Shown in pieces: positions 26,787-35,991 of a stretch of DNA of 51,416 nucleotides. The DNA is taken from contig JAQXIP010000101.1 in the NCBI GenBank assembly GCA_029007845.1, positions 1 to 51,416 of the forward strand. Reading direction: 5' to 3'. Numbering within the stretch: position 1 is the stretch's first letter; each line of letters begins with the position of its first letter. The position numbers and the translations under genes are program-made. The notes below the pieces were generated by a model, which was not told the DNA's origin, ran no database searches, and saw only the letters and a list, made by a program, of their open reading frames with translations. Origin of the DNA: Clostridiales bacterium (GTDB lineage: Bacteria; Bacillota; Clostridia; Lachnospirales; Lachnospiraceae).

Positions 26787-29201
26787 TTATTTCATTACAA
26801 TATTCACAATTCTGCCCGGAACATAGATTTCTTTTACTACATTTCCGGTGAGTTTGGAAGATAATTCCTCTTTTGCACGGGAAAGAACGGACTCTTTTGC
26901 TTCATCTGCAGCAATCATCATTGTTGCCTTTGTCTTTCCATTGATCTGAAGTGCAATCTCGACCTCATCATCTTTCATAGCTTCCTCATCAAAGGTCGGC
27001 CATGGTGTATCAAACAGATTCTTTCCATTGCCTAACTCTTCCCATAACTCGGCTGCAATATGAGGAGCAAATGGTGCCAGAAGGGTAACAAACGTACACA
27101 GTGTCTCTTTGTCAACTCCGCCTTCTTTCTTGGCAATGTCAATAAATTTATTATTGTACTCCATGAAACCGCTGATTACGGTATTCAGGCTGAAGCTTTC
27201 CAGTCGTCTTGTGATATCACTTACCATGCGGTGACGGAGCTTGATCATCTCCTTTGTCGCTGTTATGTCTTTATCCTTGTTATCCATAACCAGGTTCCAG
27301 AAACGGCTTAAGAAACGGTATACACCGTCGATTCCACGGTCATCCCATTCGGAATCCAGTTCCGGCGGTCCTACGAACAATTCGTACAGTCTTAAGGAAT
27401 CACAGCCGTAATCTCTTACCAGATCATCCGGAGAAATCACATTGCCTTTTGACTTACTCATTTTAATTCCGTTTTTACCGGTAATCATTCCCTGGTTAAA
27501 CAGCTTGGTAAATTGCTCATCAAATCCAATTACACCAATATCATATAAGAACTTGGTATAAAACCGGGAGTATAACAGATGAAGAACGGCATGTTCTACA
27601 CCGCCGATATACATATCAACCGGCAGATATTTATCTGCTTTTTCACGGGATACCAGTTCATCCTTATTCTTGTTATCCACATAGCGGAGGAAATACCAGG
27701 AAGAACCAGCCCACTGAGGCATTGTATTCGTCTCACGTTTTGCAGGTCCACCGCAGCATGGACAGGTTGTATTAACCCATTCCTCAATATCTGCCAGCGG
27801 AGATTCTCCGGTTCCCGTCGGCTGATATTTATCAACTTCCGGTAATAAAAGAGGCAGTTCTTCTTCCGGAACAGGAACCGCACCGCATTTTTCACAATGG
27901 ACGATCGGAATCGGCTCGCCCCAGTAACGCTGGCGGCTGAATACCCAGTCACGAAGCTTATAATTCGTAGTCTTACGGCCAAAGCCCTTTTCTTCAATGA
28001 TCTGAGGTGCTTCCTTCTTTAATACGGCAGACTCCATTCCGTTCCATTCGCCGGAATTAATCATCGTTCCCGAAGCCTCTGTGTAAGCTTCCGTCATATT
28101 CTCGATTTCTTTTCCGTCCTTGGCAATTACCTGGATAATCGGAAGATCGAATTTCTTTGCAAATTCAAAGTCACGGTCATCATGGGCAGGTACACACATA
28201 ATCGCCCCGGTTCCGTAGTCGGCCAGTACATAGTCCGATAACCAGATCGGTACTTTTGCCCCATTTAACGGGTTAATCGCATAACTTCCGGTAAATACAC
28301 CCGTTTTTTCTTTGTCCTGCAGACGGTCTACGTTGGACTTCATGGACGCATCCATAATATATTTTTCTACGGCTTCTCTTGTCTCATCGGTTGCCAGTTC
28401 TTTTGCCATGGCATGCTCTGGAGCAAGAACCATGAATGTGGCGCCATACAGTGTATCCGGTCTTGTCGTATAGACCGTAATCTTCTCATCCCTGCCTTCT
28501 ACCGCAAAGTAAACTTCTGCACCATAACTTTTTCCGATCCAGTCTCTCTGCATCTTCTTTACTTTTTCCGGCCAGTCCAGTTTATCCAGATCGTCTAACA
28601 GACGATCCGCGTATTTCGTAATGCGAAGCATCCACTGTTTCAGATTTTTCTTCGTTACCTCAGAACCACACCGCTCACAGCAGCCATTTACCACTTCTTC
28701 ATTGGCAAGTCCGGTCTTACAGGATGGACACCAGTTAATCGGCATCTCTTTCTCATAGGCAAGACCTGCTTTAAACATTTTTACAAAAATCCACTGGGTC
28801 CATTTGTAGAATTCCGGATCGGTTGTATTGACTTCCCGGTCCCAGTCATAGATTGCCTCAATCTCATTAATCTGGCGTTTAATATTCGCAATATTCTCTG
28901 CCGTTGATTTCGCAGGATGAACTCCCATCTTAATAGCATAGTTTTCTGCCGGAAGGCCAAATGCGTCCCATCCCATCGGATGAATCAGGTAATACCCCTG
29001 CATCATTTTATAACGGCTCCACACATCGCTGATTACATAACCTCTCCAGTGTCCAACATGCAGTCCGTTACCAGAAGGATATGGAAACATATCCAGACAG
29101 TAATATTTTGGTTTTTTCCCGTCATCCACATTAACCGGATGTTCTTCCCAGTATTTTCTCCATTTTTTTTCTACTTCCTTATGATTATAAGGTGCTGCCA
29201 T
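26787..29201 (-). CDS. leuS: Leucyl-tRNA synthetase
   Basis: Class I synthetase of ~804 residues, starting at the ATG at 29201 (MAAPYNHKEVEKKW) with GGAGG upstream. The HIGH-type motif is PYPSGNGLHVGHWRGY and the KMSKS motif KMSKSKGNVISPDDL. A CPSCKTGLANEE..CCERCG zinc-type insertion and the editing domain lie between, and the C-terminal LQINGKTKATM domain is typical. No T-box leader is present. The ribosome site and first codons lie within the end of the upstream L,D-transpeptidase gene (17-bp overlap), so expression is probably coupled to it. Confidence 0.98.
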   Translation of the reverse strand: MAAPYNHKEVEKKWRKYWEEHPVNVDDGKKPKYYCLDMFPYPSGNGLHVGHWRGYVISDVWSRYKMMQGYYLIHPMGWDAFGLPAENYAIKMGVHPAKSTAENIANIKRQINEIEAIYDWDREVNTTDPEFYKWTQWIFVKMFKAGLAYEKEMPINWCPSCKTGLANEEVVNGCCERCGSEVTKKNLKQWMLRITKYADRLLDDLDKLDWPEKVKKMQRDWIGKSYGAEVYFAVEGRDEKITVYTTRPDTLYGATFMVLAPEHAMAKELATDETREAVEKYIMDASMKSNVDRLQDKEKTGVFTGSYAINPLNGAKVPIWLSDYVLADYGTGAIMCVPAHDDRDFEFAKKFDLPIIQVIAKDGKEIENMTEAYTEASGTMINSGEWNGMESAVLKKEAPQIIEEKGFGRKTTNYKLRDWVFSRQRYWGEPIPIVHCEKCGAVPVPEEELPLLLPEVDKYQPTGTGESPLADIEEWVNTTCPCCGGPAKRETNTMPQWAGSSWYFLRYVDNKNKDELVSREKADKYLPVDMYIGGVEHAVLHLLYSRFYTKFLYDIGVIGFDEQFTKLFNQGMITGKNGIKMSKSKGNVISPDDLVRDYGCDSLRLYELFVGPPELDSEWDDRGIDGVYRFLSRFWNLVMDNKDKDITATKEMIKLRHRMVSDITRRLESFSLNTVISGFMEYNNKFIDIAKKEGGVDKETLCTFVTLLAPFAPHIAAELWEELGNGKNLFDTPWPTFDEEAMKDDEVEIALQINGKTKATMMIAADEAKESVLSRAKEELSSKLTGNVVKEIYVPGRIVNIVMK

Positions 29202-30699
29202 AATAAACTTCCTCCGTTCTTGCACTCGTTTTTTCTATTTCTTCACTTTTTTGACCGGAACTGTCCGGCAAAGAAGGATCCACCGGATCGGTCTTTTCCG
29301 GATCAGGATTCTCCGCATCCGGATTCTCTTGATCAGGATTGTCCGGCTCCGGATTAGCTTCCACAACCGTGTAATATACGGTCTTTTTCGCCACATTTCC
29401 GATCTCATCAATTACTTTGTACACTACCTTGTACTTCATTGTGTCTTCCTTATAGGATATAGACACCTGAATATCCAGCTTCGATTTGCTGGTACGGTCA
29501 TCCTTGATTGTAACCCCTTTCAGTGCCAGTTCCTTCGTCAGGGCAGTTCCTGTTGCAATCGTCTGGCTGCTGGCACCGGAAATGGCCGGCTTATAATCAA
29601 CCCGGATTACCGCCTTTTTCTCAACGGTTTTCTTTCCGGTGTAGGATGCAGTATAAGTAACCCGGTATACTCCTTTTTTCTGCTTTACAATCTTTACTTT
29701 AATATGGTCATTCGAAAGTGTCTTTTTCCCACAGGTGAGTGCAACACCATCCATGGCAGCTGCTTTTATCGTATTCCCCTGTGCGACATATTTGTCCTTA
29801 ACTCCAGTTAAACGAAGCGGATCCCCCTGAGGTTTCACCTTAACGGTTATCGTCTTCTTTGCCGTCCGGTTCAAAAGATCCGTAACCTGATAGGTAACTT
29901 TATAGTTTCCTGGATTTTTCGTATCAATCTTTGCCACTTTTTTTCCAGCCAGGGTAATCGTAATCTTGATTTTTGATGTCAGACTGGTATTCGTGGTGCT
30001 TTTTGCCGTTACCCCTTTTTTCAGATCCACTTTTTGTCCATACATAACCGTTTTGGAAGAGGCTCCCGAAATCTTCGGCGCTTTTTTATTATAAGGATTG
30101 TTTTTTGACCAGATATCCGTTGGATCATAACCGGTTCTGGTTCCAGACGTAATCTTAATGGTCTCCGGTTTTCCAAGCGGTCCCGGATCACTGCTGTCAT
30201 AGATTACAACCTGTGTTCCAATCGGACAATTATCGTAGATCCATTTACAATCCTGCACATTCAGCCGCACGCATCCGTGGGATGCAATGGTTCCAAGTTT
30301 ATTATATTCCCGGTTACACAAGGTGGATGGATCCCGCTCATAGTACCATACCGAGTGAAAGAGAATACCAGTCTTAATCCGGGAACAATACTGCCCCCAC
30401 ACATTGCCATCCAAAAGCTGCCACCGGTATTTTGCCGGTATATAAAAGGTTCCAAGGGGTGTGCCATAGCCCGGTGAACAGGCCATTGCCTTCACTGCCT
30501 TGTATTTTCCTCCCGACTGCCGTTCATAGATGGTAACCGTAGACATTTTCCGGTTTACTTTGATCATGTATTTTCCCTGATAAGCGGCTTCTGCCTCCGC
30601 AGCATGAAAAGGACTTAAGATCCCTGCCACTAATGAAAAAACTAATGCGAGTACCAGAATTCTCTGTAAGCAACATTTTTTTCCTGCGATCTGTCTCAT
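29185..30699 (-). CDS. Secreted L,D-transpeptidase (YkuD) with Ig-like repeats
   Basis: About 504 residues from the ATG at 30699 (MRQIAGKKC). A signal peptide (to about 38) precedes a YkuD domain (about 42-170) with the active-site block ASHGCVRLNVQDC, where Cys is the nucleophile that forms 3-3 peptidoglycan crosslinks or attaches proteins. Then come three or four Ig-like/DUF5011-type repeats (GASSKTVMYGQKVDL, GASSQTIATGTALTK) and an Asn/Asp/Pro/Glu-rich tail (NPDQENPDAENPDPEK) fitting a wall spacer. No LPXTG anchor is seen. The promoter is at 30783-30811. The 3' end overlaps leuS by 17 bp, an unusual pairing of a wall enzyme with a synthetase. Confidence 0.88.
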   Translation of the reverse strand: MRQIAGKKCCLQRILVLALVFSLVAGILSPFHAAEAEAAYQGKYMIKVNRKMSTVTIYERQSGGKYKAVKAMACSPGYGTPLGTFYIPAKYRWQLLDGNVWGQYCSRIKTGILFHSVWYYERDPSTLCNREYNKLGTIASHGCVRLNVQDCKWIYDNCPIGTQVVIYDSSDPGPLGKPETIKITSGTRTGYDPTDIWSKNNPYNKKAPKISGASSKTVMYGQKVDLKKGVTAKSTTNTSLTSKIKITITLAGKKVAKIDTKNPGNYKVTYQVTDLLNRTAKKTITVKVKPQGDPLRLTGVKDKYVAQGNTIKAAAMDGVALTCGKKTLSNDHIKVKIVKQKKGVYRVTYTASYTGKKTVEKKAVIRVDYKPAISGASSQTIATGTALTKELALKGVTIKDDRTSKSKLDIQVSISYKEDTMKYKVVYKVIDEIGNVAKKTVYYTVVEANPEPDNPDQENPDAENPDPEKTDPVDPSLPDSSGQKSEEIEKTSARTEEVYYGSTL

Positions 30700-30782
30700 A
30701 CTGAACACGACTCCTATTATTTATTGCATTTTGTGTTGCCCCAAAACAACTGCCTGCACAAAAAAGGCAACTTCAATTCAAG

Positions 30783-30811
30783 ATTGTACCCTTTTTCCAA
30801 AAAGAATGCAA
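30783..30811 (-). promoter_or_regulatory. Promoter of the L,D-transpeptidase-leuS unit (sigma-A type)
   Basis: TTGCAT (30806-30811, minus strand), a 17-bp spacer and TACAAT (30783-30788). The ~75-base leader can form a GTTGCC/GGCAAC stem, with a run of T in its loop and no U-tract after it. Confidence 0.75.
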
Positions 30812-30840
30812 GGTCTAAATCCGTTCTTCCATAACAAGGG

Positions 30841-31056
30841 GTAACAATTCAGCCGTGACGAGCGCACAGCCACCAGAAGCACGCAGAATATCAGGTACCA
30901 TGAAATACTCGCTTTCGCTCCATTGAACACGTAGCGGTACTAAGGTTTTGCAAAAAACGCAAAACCAAGTGCCGACGTGTTCAAAGGGCTATTTCATGGT
31001 ACCTGATATTCTGCGTGCTTCTGGCGGCTGTGCGCTCGTCACGGCTGAACTGTTAC
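30841..31056. repeat. Complete copy (B) of the palindromic repeat family, 216 bp
   Basis: The outer arms (30841-30908 and 30989-31056) are complementary over ~68 bp with two mismatches. They start at GTAACA and end at TGTTAC. Inside, TTGAACACGT..GGTTTTGC and GCAAAACC..ACGTGTTCAA form a second stem with a seven-base loop; the intermediate CGGTACT/AGTGCCG segment pairs with one G-U wobble. The element fills most of the 399-base gap between the transpeptidase start (30699) and the FapA-like gene stop (31099). It has no ORF of its own. The flanks show AACAAGGG on the left and AACAAAGGG on the right, a possible imperfect target duplication. The rest of the gap is the transpeptidase promoter and ~40 bases of plain sequence after the FapA stop. 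Confidence 0.93.
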
Positions 31057-31098
31057 AACAAAGGGAACCGTTCCCATTCAAAGAGTCGTACGCTACAG

Positions 31099-33279
31099 TT
31101 ATTCGGGCAGTACGGTTACTTTCCGCTTCACAAGCTTCACACAGACATTGCGGTATTCCTGGGTGGTAACCAGAATTTCCATATTCAGCACAATCCGGCA
31201 TCCCGGGTAGAGACTGGAGTGGACAATCGCCGCCGCATTCCGGCACTTTGTGAACTGTTCTGACAGTTCTTTCTTTTCTTCCAGATATTCCTGACACTCT
31301 TTTTCTTTTACATCCAGCGCTTTCTCAATCAGGACGCAGGTTGGATGATCTGCCTGGTTACGCTGCACAAAAATCTGGTGATTGTTGGTAAGCAGGTCAA
31401 TCTCTTTCTTTGTTTTTTCGATCTGCTTTTCCAGTTCGCTGTATCTTGCCACCATATTCCGGTTCATCCCCAGTTCCACTGTGGTTGGCACCTCCACATC
31501 ATTTCCCAGGCTGGTAGCCTCGATCCGCTCTAACGCCTTGCTGATTCCACCTATAATCATACCCCGGCGGCCGGAGATCAGAATACTTCCTCCCGCCTGG
31601 GCATCACAATTCAATAAATAATTGGACACAATATCATGACCTGCCCGGATGGTGGCATATTCAAAGAACTTCCCTGAGACATCATGACCTGCCTGTACCA
31701 GGCATTCGCCAGCACCCTGCATGCCATTCGCCAGAATAACATCTTTTCCGGCACAGATTACGGCGCCTTCCACATGTCCCTGTATCTGAATATTTCCGGT
31801 TGCACGCACCGTCATTCCCTGGCATACATTTCCGGTAATCACAATGTCTCCATCAAAATTCAGATTGCCCACACTCATATCTACATCCCCGGAAATATTG
31901 CAGATATCCGACACTTCAATCCGGTCTTCCTGCACCTCAACCTTTCCGGTCATAGCTGCTGTATACATCCGCCGGTCTTCCGACAGCAAAAATCCTTTTC
32001 CCTTCAATGGTGGTTTCTCTTTTCCCCGCTTAGGCATAAGGAACTTTCCATCTACCGTGTATCCATACTCACCTGGAGTCGCCGGAATGTATTCCGCCAG
32101 AAGTTCTCCCTTTTTCACCATCACAAATCGGGAAATATTCTTATAATCTACGGAACCATTTGGAAGAATTCTTGGTTTTCCAGAACTGCCCTGTTCCACA
32201 TGAAAATGAAATTCCCCGTCTTTTCCTTCTGTCGGTGCTTTTCCTACCGCCACCTCCACAGCTTTTCCATACTTTTGCTCTTTCACGATTTTTTCTAAGA
32301 CATCTTCCATAATCCCCTGATTGACACCATTTGCTTTTAAAAAGTCCTTCAAATCCGATACCGTAACCGCATCTTTTTTTCCTTCTTCTGGAGAATATAC
32401 AAGCATTGCAGACATCCGGTCTTCTGAGATATCTACCCGGCTTTCCTGCTGCACCGGCATCTGTGACATAAAGTCTTCTTCTGGAAATGTGCCGTCCTTT
32501 TTCCAGCGCTCATACATCTGGCGAAGCATTGCCCCGGAATATCCTTTTTCCAGATACGGCCGGAGATCACAACCATCCAAAAAAGCCAGCCGCACTTCTT
32601 CAAGCTGATCCGCATGGTACCCCTCATTTGCATAAGGAGTCAGATCCAGCCCCGCTTCCAGTCCTTTTCGCACCTGGCGCATTCCCTTGCTGTCCAGATT
32701 CTTCGGGATAAAGGAACGGTCTTTTATTCCATTTTTATATTGATGACGGATTTCTCTCATCACTAAGAAATCCATTGATGGAGAAAGAATCTCCTGAATA
32801 TCCATATGCTGCATTAATCCTTTACGGATTTCCCTCATCTGCAGTGCGCTATATTCCTTTTTCGCATATAAGGTAATATCCAGCTTTTCTTCCATCCCAA
32901 GACGGATCTCTTTCATCTGCTCTGCATCCAGTTCCGGATTTGCATAAAAAACAACCGAAAGCCCGTCCTTCAGGCCAAGACGGATCTGTTCTAGCTGACG
33001 GTAATCCATATCAGGCTGCAGATAAGGATCCAGATTGATATTTTCCTCCAATGCCTTCCGGTACTCTGCCATCTTCTCCCAGTCCCATTCCGGTTTTAAG
33101 TACCCCTCTACCGGAATGCCTTCTTCCAGACCTTTCCGTACTTCTCCAAGCTGAAGACTGGATAAACCAAGTGCCACATAGCGTCTAATATCACCGCCGA
33201 GCATCTCACAATTGCGCAACTCTGCTTCCCTTAATTCCTCTTCCGGCACATTGTCTGTCTTTCTTTCCTTATCTTCCAT
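31099..33279 (-). CDS. FapA/DUF342-family protein with N-terminal helical repeats
   Basis: A 726-residue soluble protein. Residues ~35-265 consist of about nine ~26-residue repeats of the pattern M..IR.GLE.GLD...YA.P.. (for example MRQVRKGLEAGLDLTPYAN). Residues ~310-600 are FapA-like (DUF342): a PSTGxxG-like opening, then a right-handed beta-helix with polymer-forming character (GNLNFDGDIVITGNV, GNIQIQGHVEGAVICAGKD, AGHDIVSNYLLNCDAQAGGS). A coiled coil follows (~610-695). FapA proteins are linked to flagellar assembly and surface polymer scaffolds in Firmicutes. The gene is monocistronic and divergent from the small gene at 33454. GGGGGG lies seven bases before the ATG. Confidence 0.8.
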   Translation of the reverse strand: MEDKERKTDNVPEEELREAELRNCEMLGGDIRRYVALGLSSLQLGEVRKGLEEGIPVEGYLKPEWDWEKMAEYRKALEENINLDPYLQPDMDYRQLEQIRLGLKDGLSVVFYANPELDAEQMKEIRLGMEEKLDITLYAKKEYSALQMREIRKGLMQHMDIQEILSPSMDFLVMREIRHQYKNGIKDRSFIPKNLDSKGMRQVRKGLEAGLDLTPYANEGYHADQLEEVRLAFLDGCDLRPYLEKGYSGAMLRQMYERWKKDGTFPEEDFMSQMPVQQESRVDISEDRMSAMLVYSPEEGKKDAVTVSDLKDFLKANGVNQGIMEDVLEKIVKEQKYGKAVEVAVGKAPTEGKDGEFHFHVEQGSSGKPRILPNGSVDYKNISRFVMVKKGELLAEYIPATPGEYGYTVDGKFLMPKRGKEKPPLKGKGFLLSEDRRMYTAAMTGKVEVQEDRIEVSDICNISGDVDMSVGNLNFDGDIVITGNVCQGMTVRATGNIQIQGHVEGAVICAGKDVILANGMQGAGECLVQAGHDVSGKFFEYATIRAGHDIVSNYLLNCDAQAGGSILISGRRGMIIGGISKALERIEATSLGNDVEVPTTVELGMNRNMVARYSELEKQIEKTKKEIDLLTNNHQIFVQRNQADHPTCVLIEKALDVKEKECQEYLEEKKELSEQFTKCRNAAAIVHSSLYPGCRIVLNMEILVTTQEYRNVCVKLVKRKVTVLPE

Positions 33280-33342
33280 AAAAACACCCCCCGCTCATAT
33301 TTCCCTTTTGACCTCATGATACCATAAAATGACGATGAAGTA

Positions 33343-33370
33343 TAATGTTTTTTCTTGTTCTGGCCGATAT
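33343..33370 (+). promoter_or_regulatory. Sigma-D (sigma-28)-like promoter before the 33454 gene
   Basis: GCCGATAT (33363-33370) is an exact match to the Firmicute sigma-D -10 element. TAAT (33343-33346) matches three of four bases of the TAAA -35 with a 16-bp spacer. It is in the 174-base divergent gap (33280-33453) ~85 bases before the gene. A TATAAT at 33341-33346 lacks a good -35. Confidence 0.5.
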
Positions 33371-33453
33371 GATCTATAGCAGCATTATCAAAACCCCGCA
33401 TACAAAAATCTTGCGGGATACAATCAGTGAAATCGCTAAGGGAGGAATCAGTC

Positions 33454-34059
33454 ATGAATGTAAATGGAGTTACAGGCCAGATAAGAACCTATTCTGATGA
33501 AACGTACAAAAAAAAGAACACAGAGAAGAAAACCTCTGACTCTGTCAAAACAGAGAGCACGGAAAACTATATATATGAATCTTCTTCCAATGACAAGCAG
33601 TCAAATGAAAAACAGATCTATTCGAATAAGAATGACCGGAGCGCCATCGTCGAACAGTTGAAAGCAGATGCCCAGCAAAGGGCAGACCAGCTTCAGAATC
33701 TGGTAAGCAAGATGCTTTCCAAGCAGGGCTTGACCATCACTTCTCTAGAAGATGCGGTTCTTGCCATTAAGAATGGAAATGTAAACGTGGATGCCGATAC
33801 AATTGCCAAGGCAAAAAAGGATACCGCAGAAGATGGATACTGGGGAGTAAAACAGACATCCGAGCGCATCGTATCTTTCGCAAAAGCTCTGGCAGGTGAC
33901 GACCCGGATATGGCGGATAAAATGATTGAGGCATTTAAAAAAGGCTACAATCAGGCAGCAAAGGTGTTAGGCGGATCAGATTCCATGCCGGATCTGTGCA
34001 AACAGACTTATGATGAGACCATGAAACAATTAAATGAATGGAAAGACGGCATCGAATAA
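33454..34059 (+). CDS. Unknown protein, disordered N-terminus and helical C-terminal domain
   Basis: About 201 residues from the ATG at 33454 (MNVNGVTGQ), chosen because GGAGG is 8 bases upstream. Residues 1-65 are Lys/Ser/Asn-rich and probably disordered. Residues ~68-200 form a compact helical domain (AIVEQLKADAQQRADQLQNL, DGYWGVKQTSERIVSFAKAL, DMADKMIEAFKKGYNQAAKV). There is no signal peptide, membrane segment or recognised family. The sigma-D-like promoter and divergent FapA-like gene hint at a flagellar or surface regulon, but no function can be assigned. Confidence 0.7.
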   Translation: MNVNGVTGQIRTYSDETYKKKNTEKKTSDSVKTESTENYIYESSSNDKQSNEKQIYSNKNDRSAIVEQLKADAQQRADQLQNLVSKMLSKQGLTITSLEDAVLAIKNGNVNVDADTIAKAKKDTAEDGYWGVKQTSERIVSFAKALAGDDPDMADKMIEAFKKGYNQAAKVLGGSDSMPDLCKQTYDETMKQLNEWKDGIE

Positions 34060-34064
34060 ACCCG

Positions 34065-34093
34065 TTGCTTTTTCCCTCTTTTTCTTTTATAAT
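34065..34093 (+). promoter_or_regulatory. Promoter of the 34162 gene (sigma-A type)
   Basis: TTGCTT (34065-34070), 17 bp, TATAAT (34088-34093). A GCTGCAG..CTGGCAGC hairpin is possible in the ~65-base leader. Confidence 0.65.
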
Positions 34094-34161
34094 AGTCTTG
34101 TTGGCTGCAGGGTTCTGTTTTAATCTGGCAGCTATCTATTTCGGGAAAAGAGGGATTTTTT

Positions 34162-34527
34162 ATGGATGTAGCAGCTTTGTCCTTTGCCCATTTAGCTCCA
34201 TATAACACCACATCAACCGATCATCTGGAATTCTATGACCATATTCCATATAAGAGAAATTCGGACCGGTGCGGAGCAGACCAGATTGCCATGGAAAGTG
34301 GAAACCTGATTAAGTTCTACCAATGTGCGAAGAAAGAGCCATGTGCGATTGCCAATCATGATGAGGAGTTCCGGAGGAAGCTTGAACAGCTTCGGAAGAC
34401 AGAAGAACGGCAAAGAACACGGCAATTAGAGTTACAGCAGCAAAAAGAAAACAAGGAAAATGCCAGTTCACTGACCGAAGAAGAGACGAATGCACTTTTT
34501 TCCGATTCCTCAAATGAAGAACCATAA
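34162..34527 (+). CDS. Small unknown protein with charged coiled C-terminus
   Basis: A 121-residue protein with an AGAGGGA site six bases before the ATG. The N-terminal half has scattered Cys and His (DRCGADQIA, FYQCAKKEPCAIANHDEE). The second half is a Gln/Glu/Lys-rich helix (KLEQLRKTEERQRTRQLELQ) with an acidic tail. I do not recognise a family. It has its own promoter and is followed by a strong terminator, which supports it as a real gene. Confidence 0.6.
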   Translation: MDVAALSFAHLAPYNTTSTDHLEFYDHIPYKRNSDRCGADQIAMESGNLIKFYQCAKKEPCAIANHDEEFRRKLEQLRKTEERQRTRQLELQQQKENKENASSLTEEETNALFSDSSNEEP

Positions 34528-34536
34528 GATACATGC

Positions 34537-34582
34537 GAAACGGACGCTTTTCCACCGCTTTGGGAAAACGTCCGTTTTTTCA
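34537..34582. terminator. Bidirectional terminator between the 34162 gene and eno
   Basis: AAACGGACG..TTTTCC pairs with GG.AAAACGTCCGTTT (one mismatch) and is followed by TTTTTT on the plus strand. The A-run on the other side lets it serve eno on the minus strand too. The two genes converge here. Confidence 0.85.
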
Positions 34583-34595
34583 TTCTTTCTTTCTT

Positions 34596-35983
<1,388 letters not shown>

Positions 35984-35991
35984 ATCATTTT

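Noticed and set aside
29202-29260. T-box riboswitch for leuS (and for aspS)
   Set aside because: The upstream DNA is coding sequence of the previous gene (leuS) or a 14-base gap (aspS). There is no room and no T-box sequence.
30841-31056. Insertion sequence or transposase remnant
   Set aside because: The 216-bp palindrome has no coding frame resembling a transposase and no flanking fragments of one. It is kept as a non-coding repeat.
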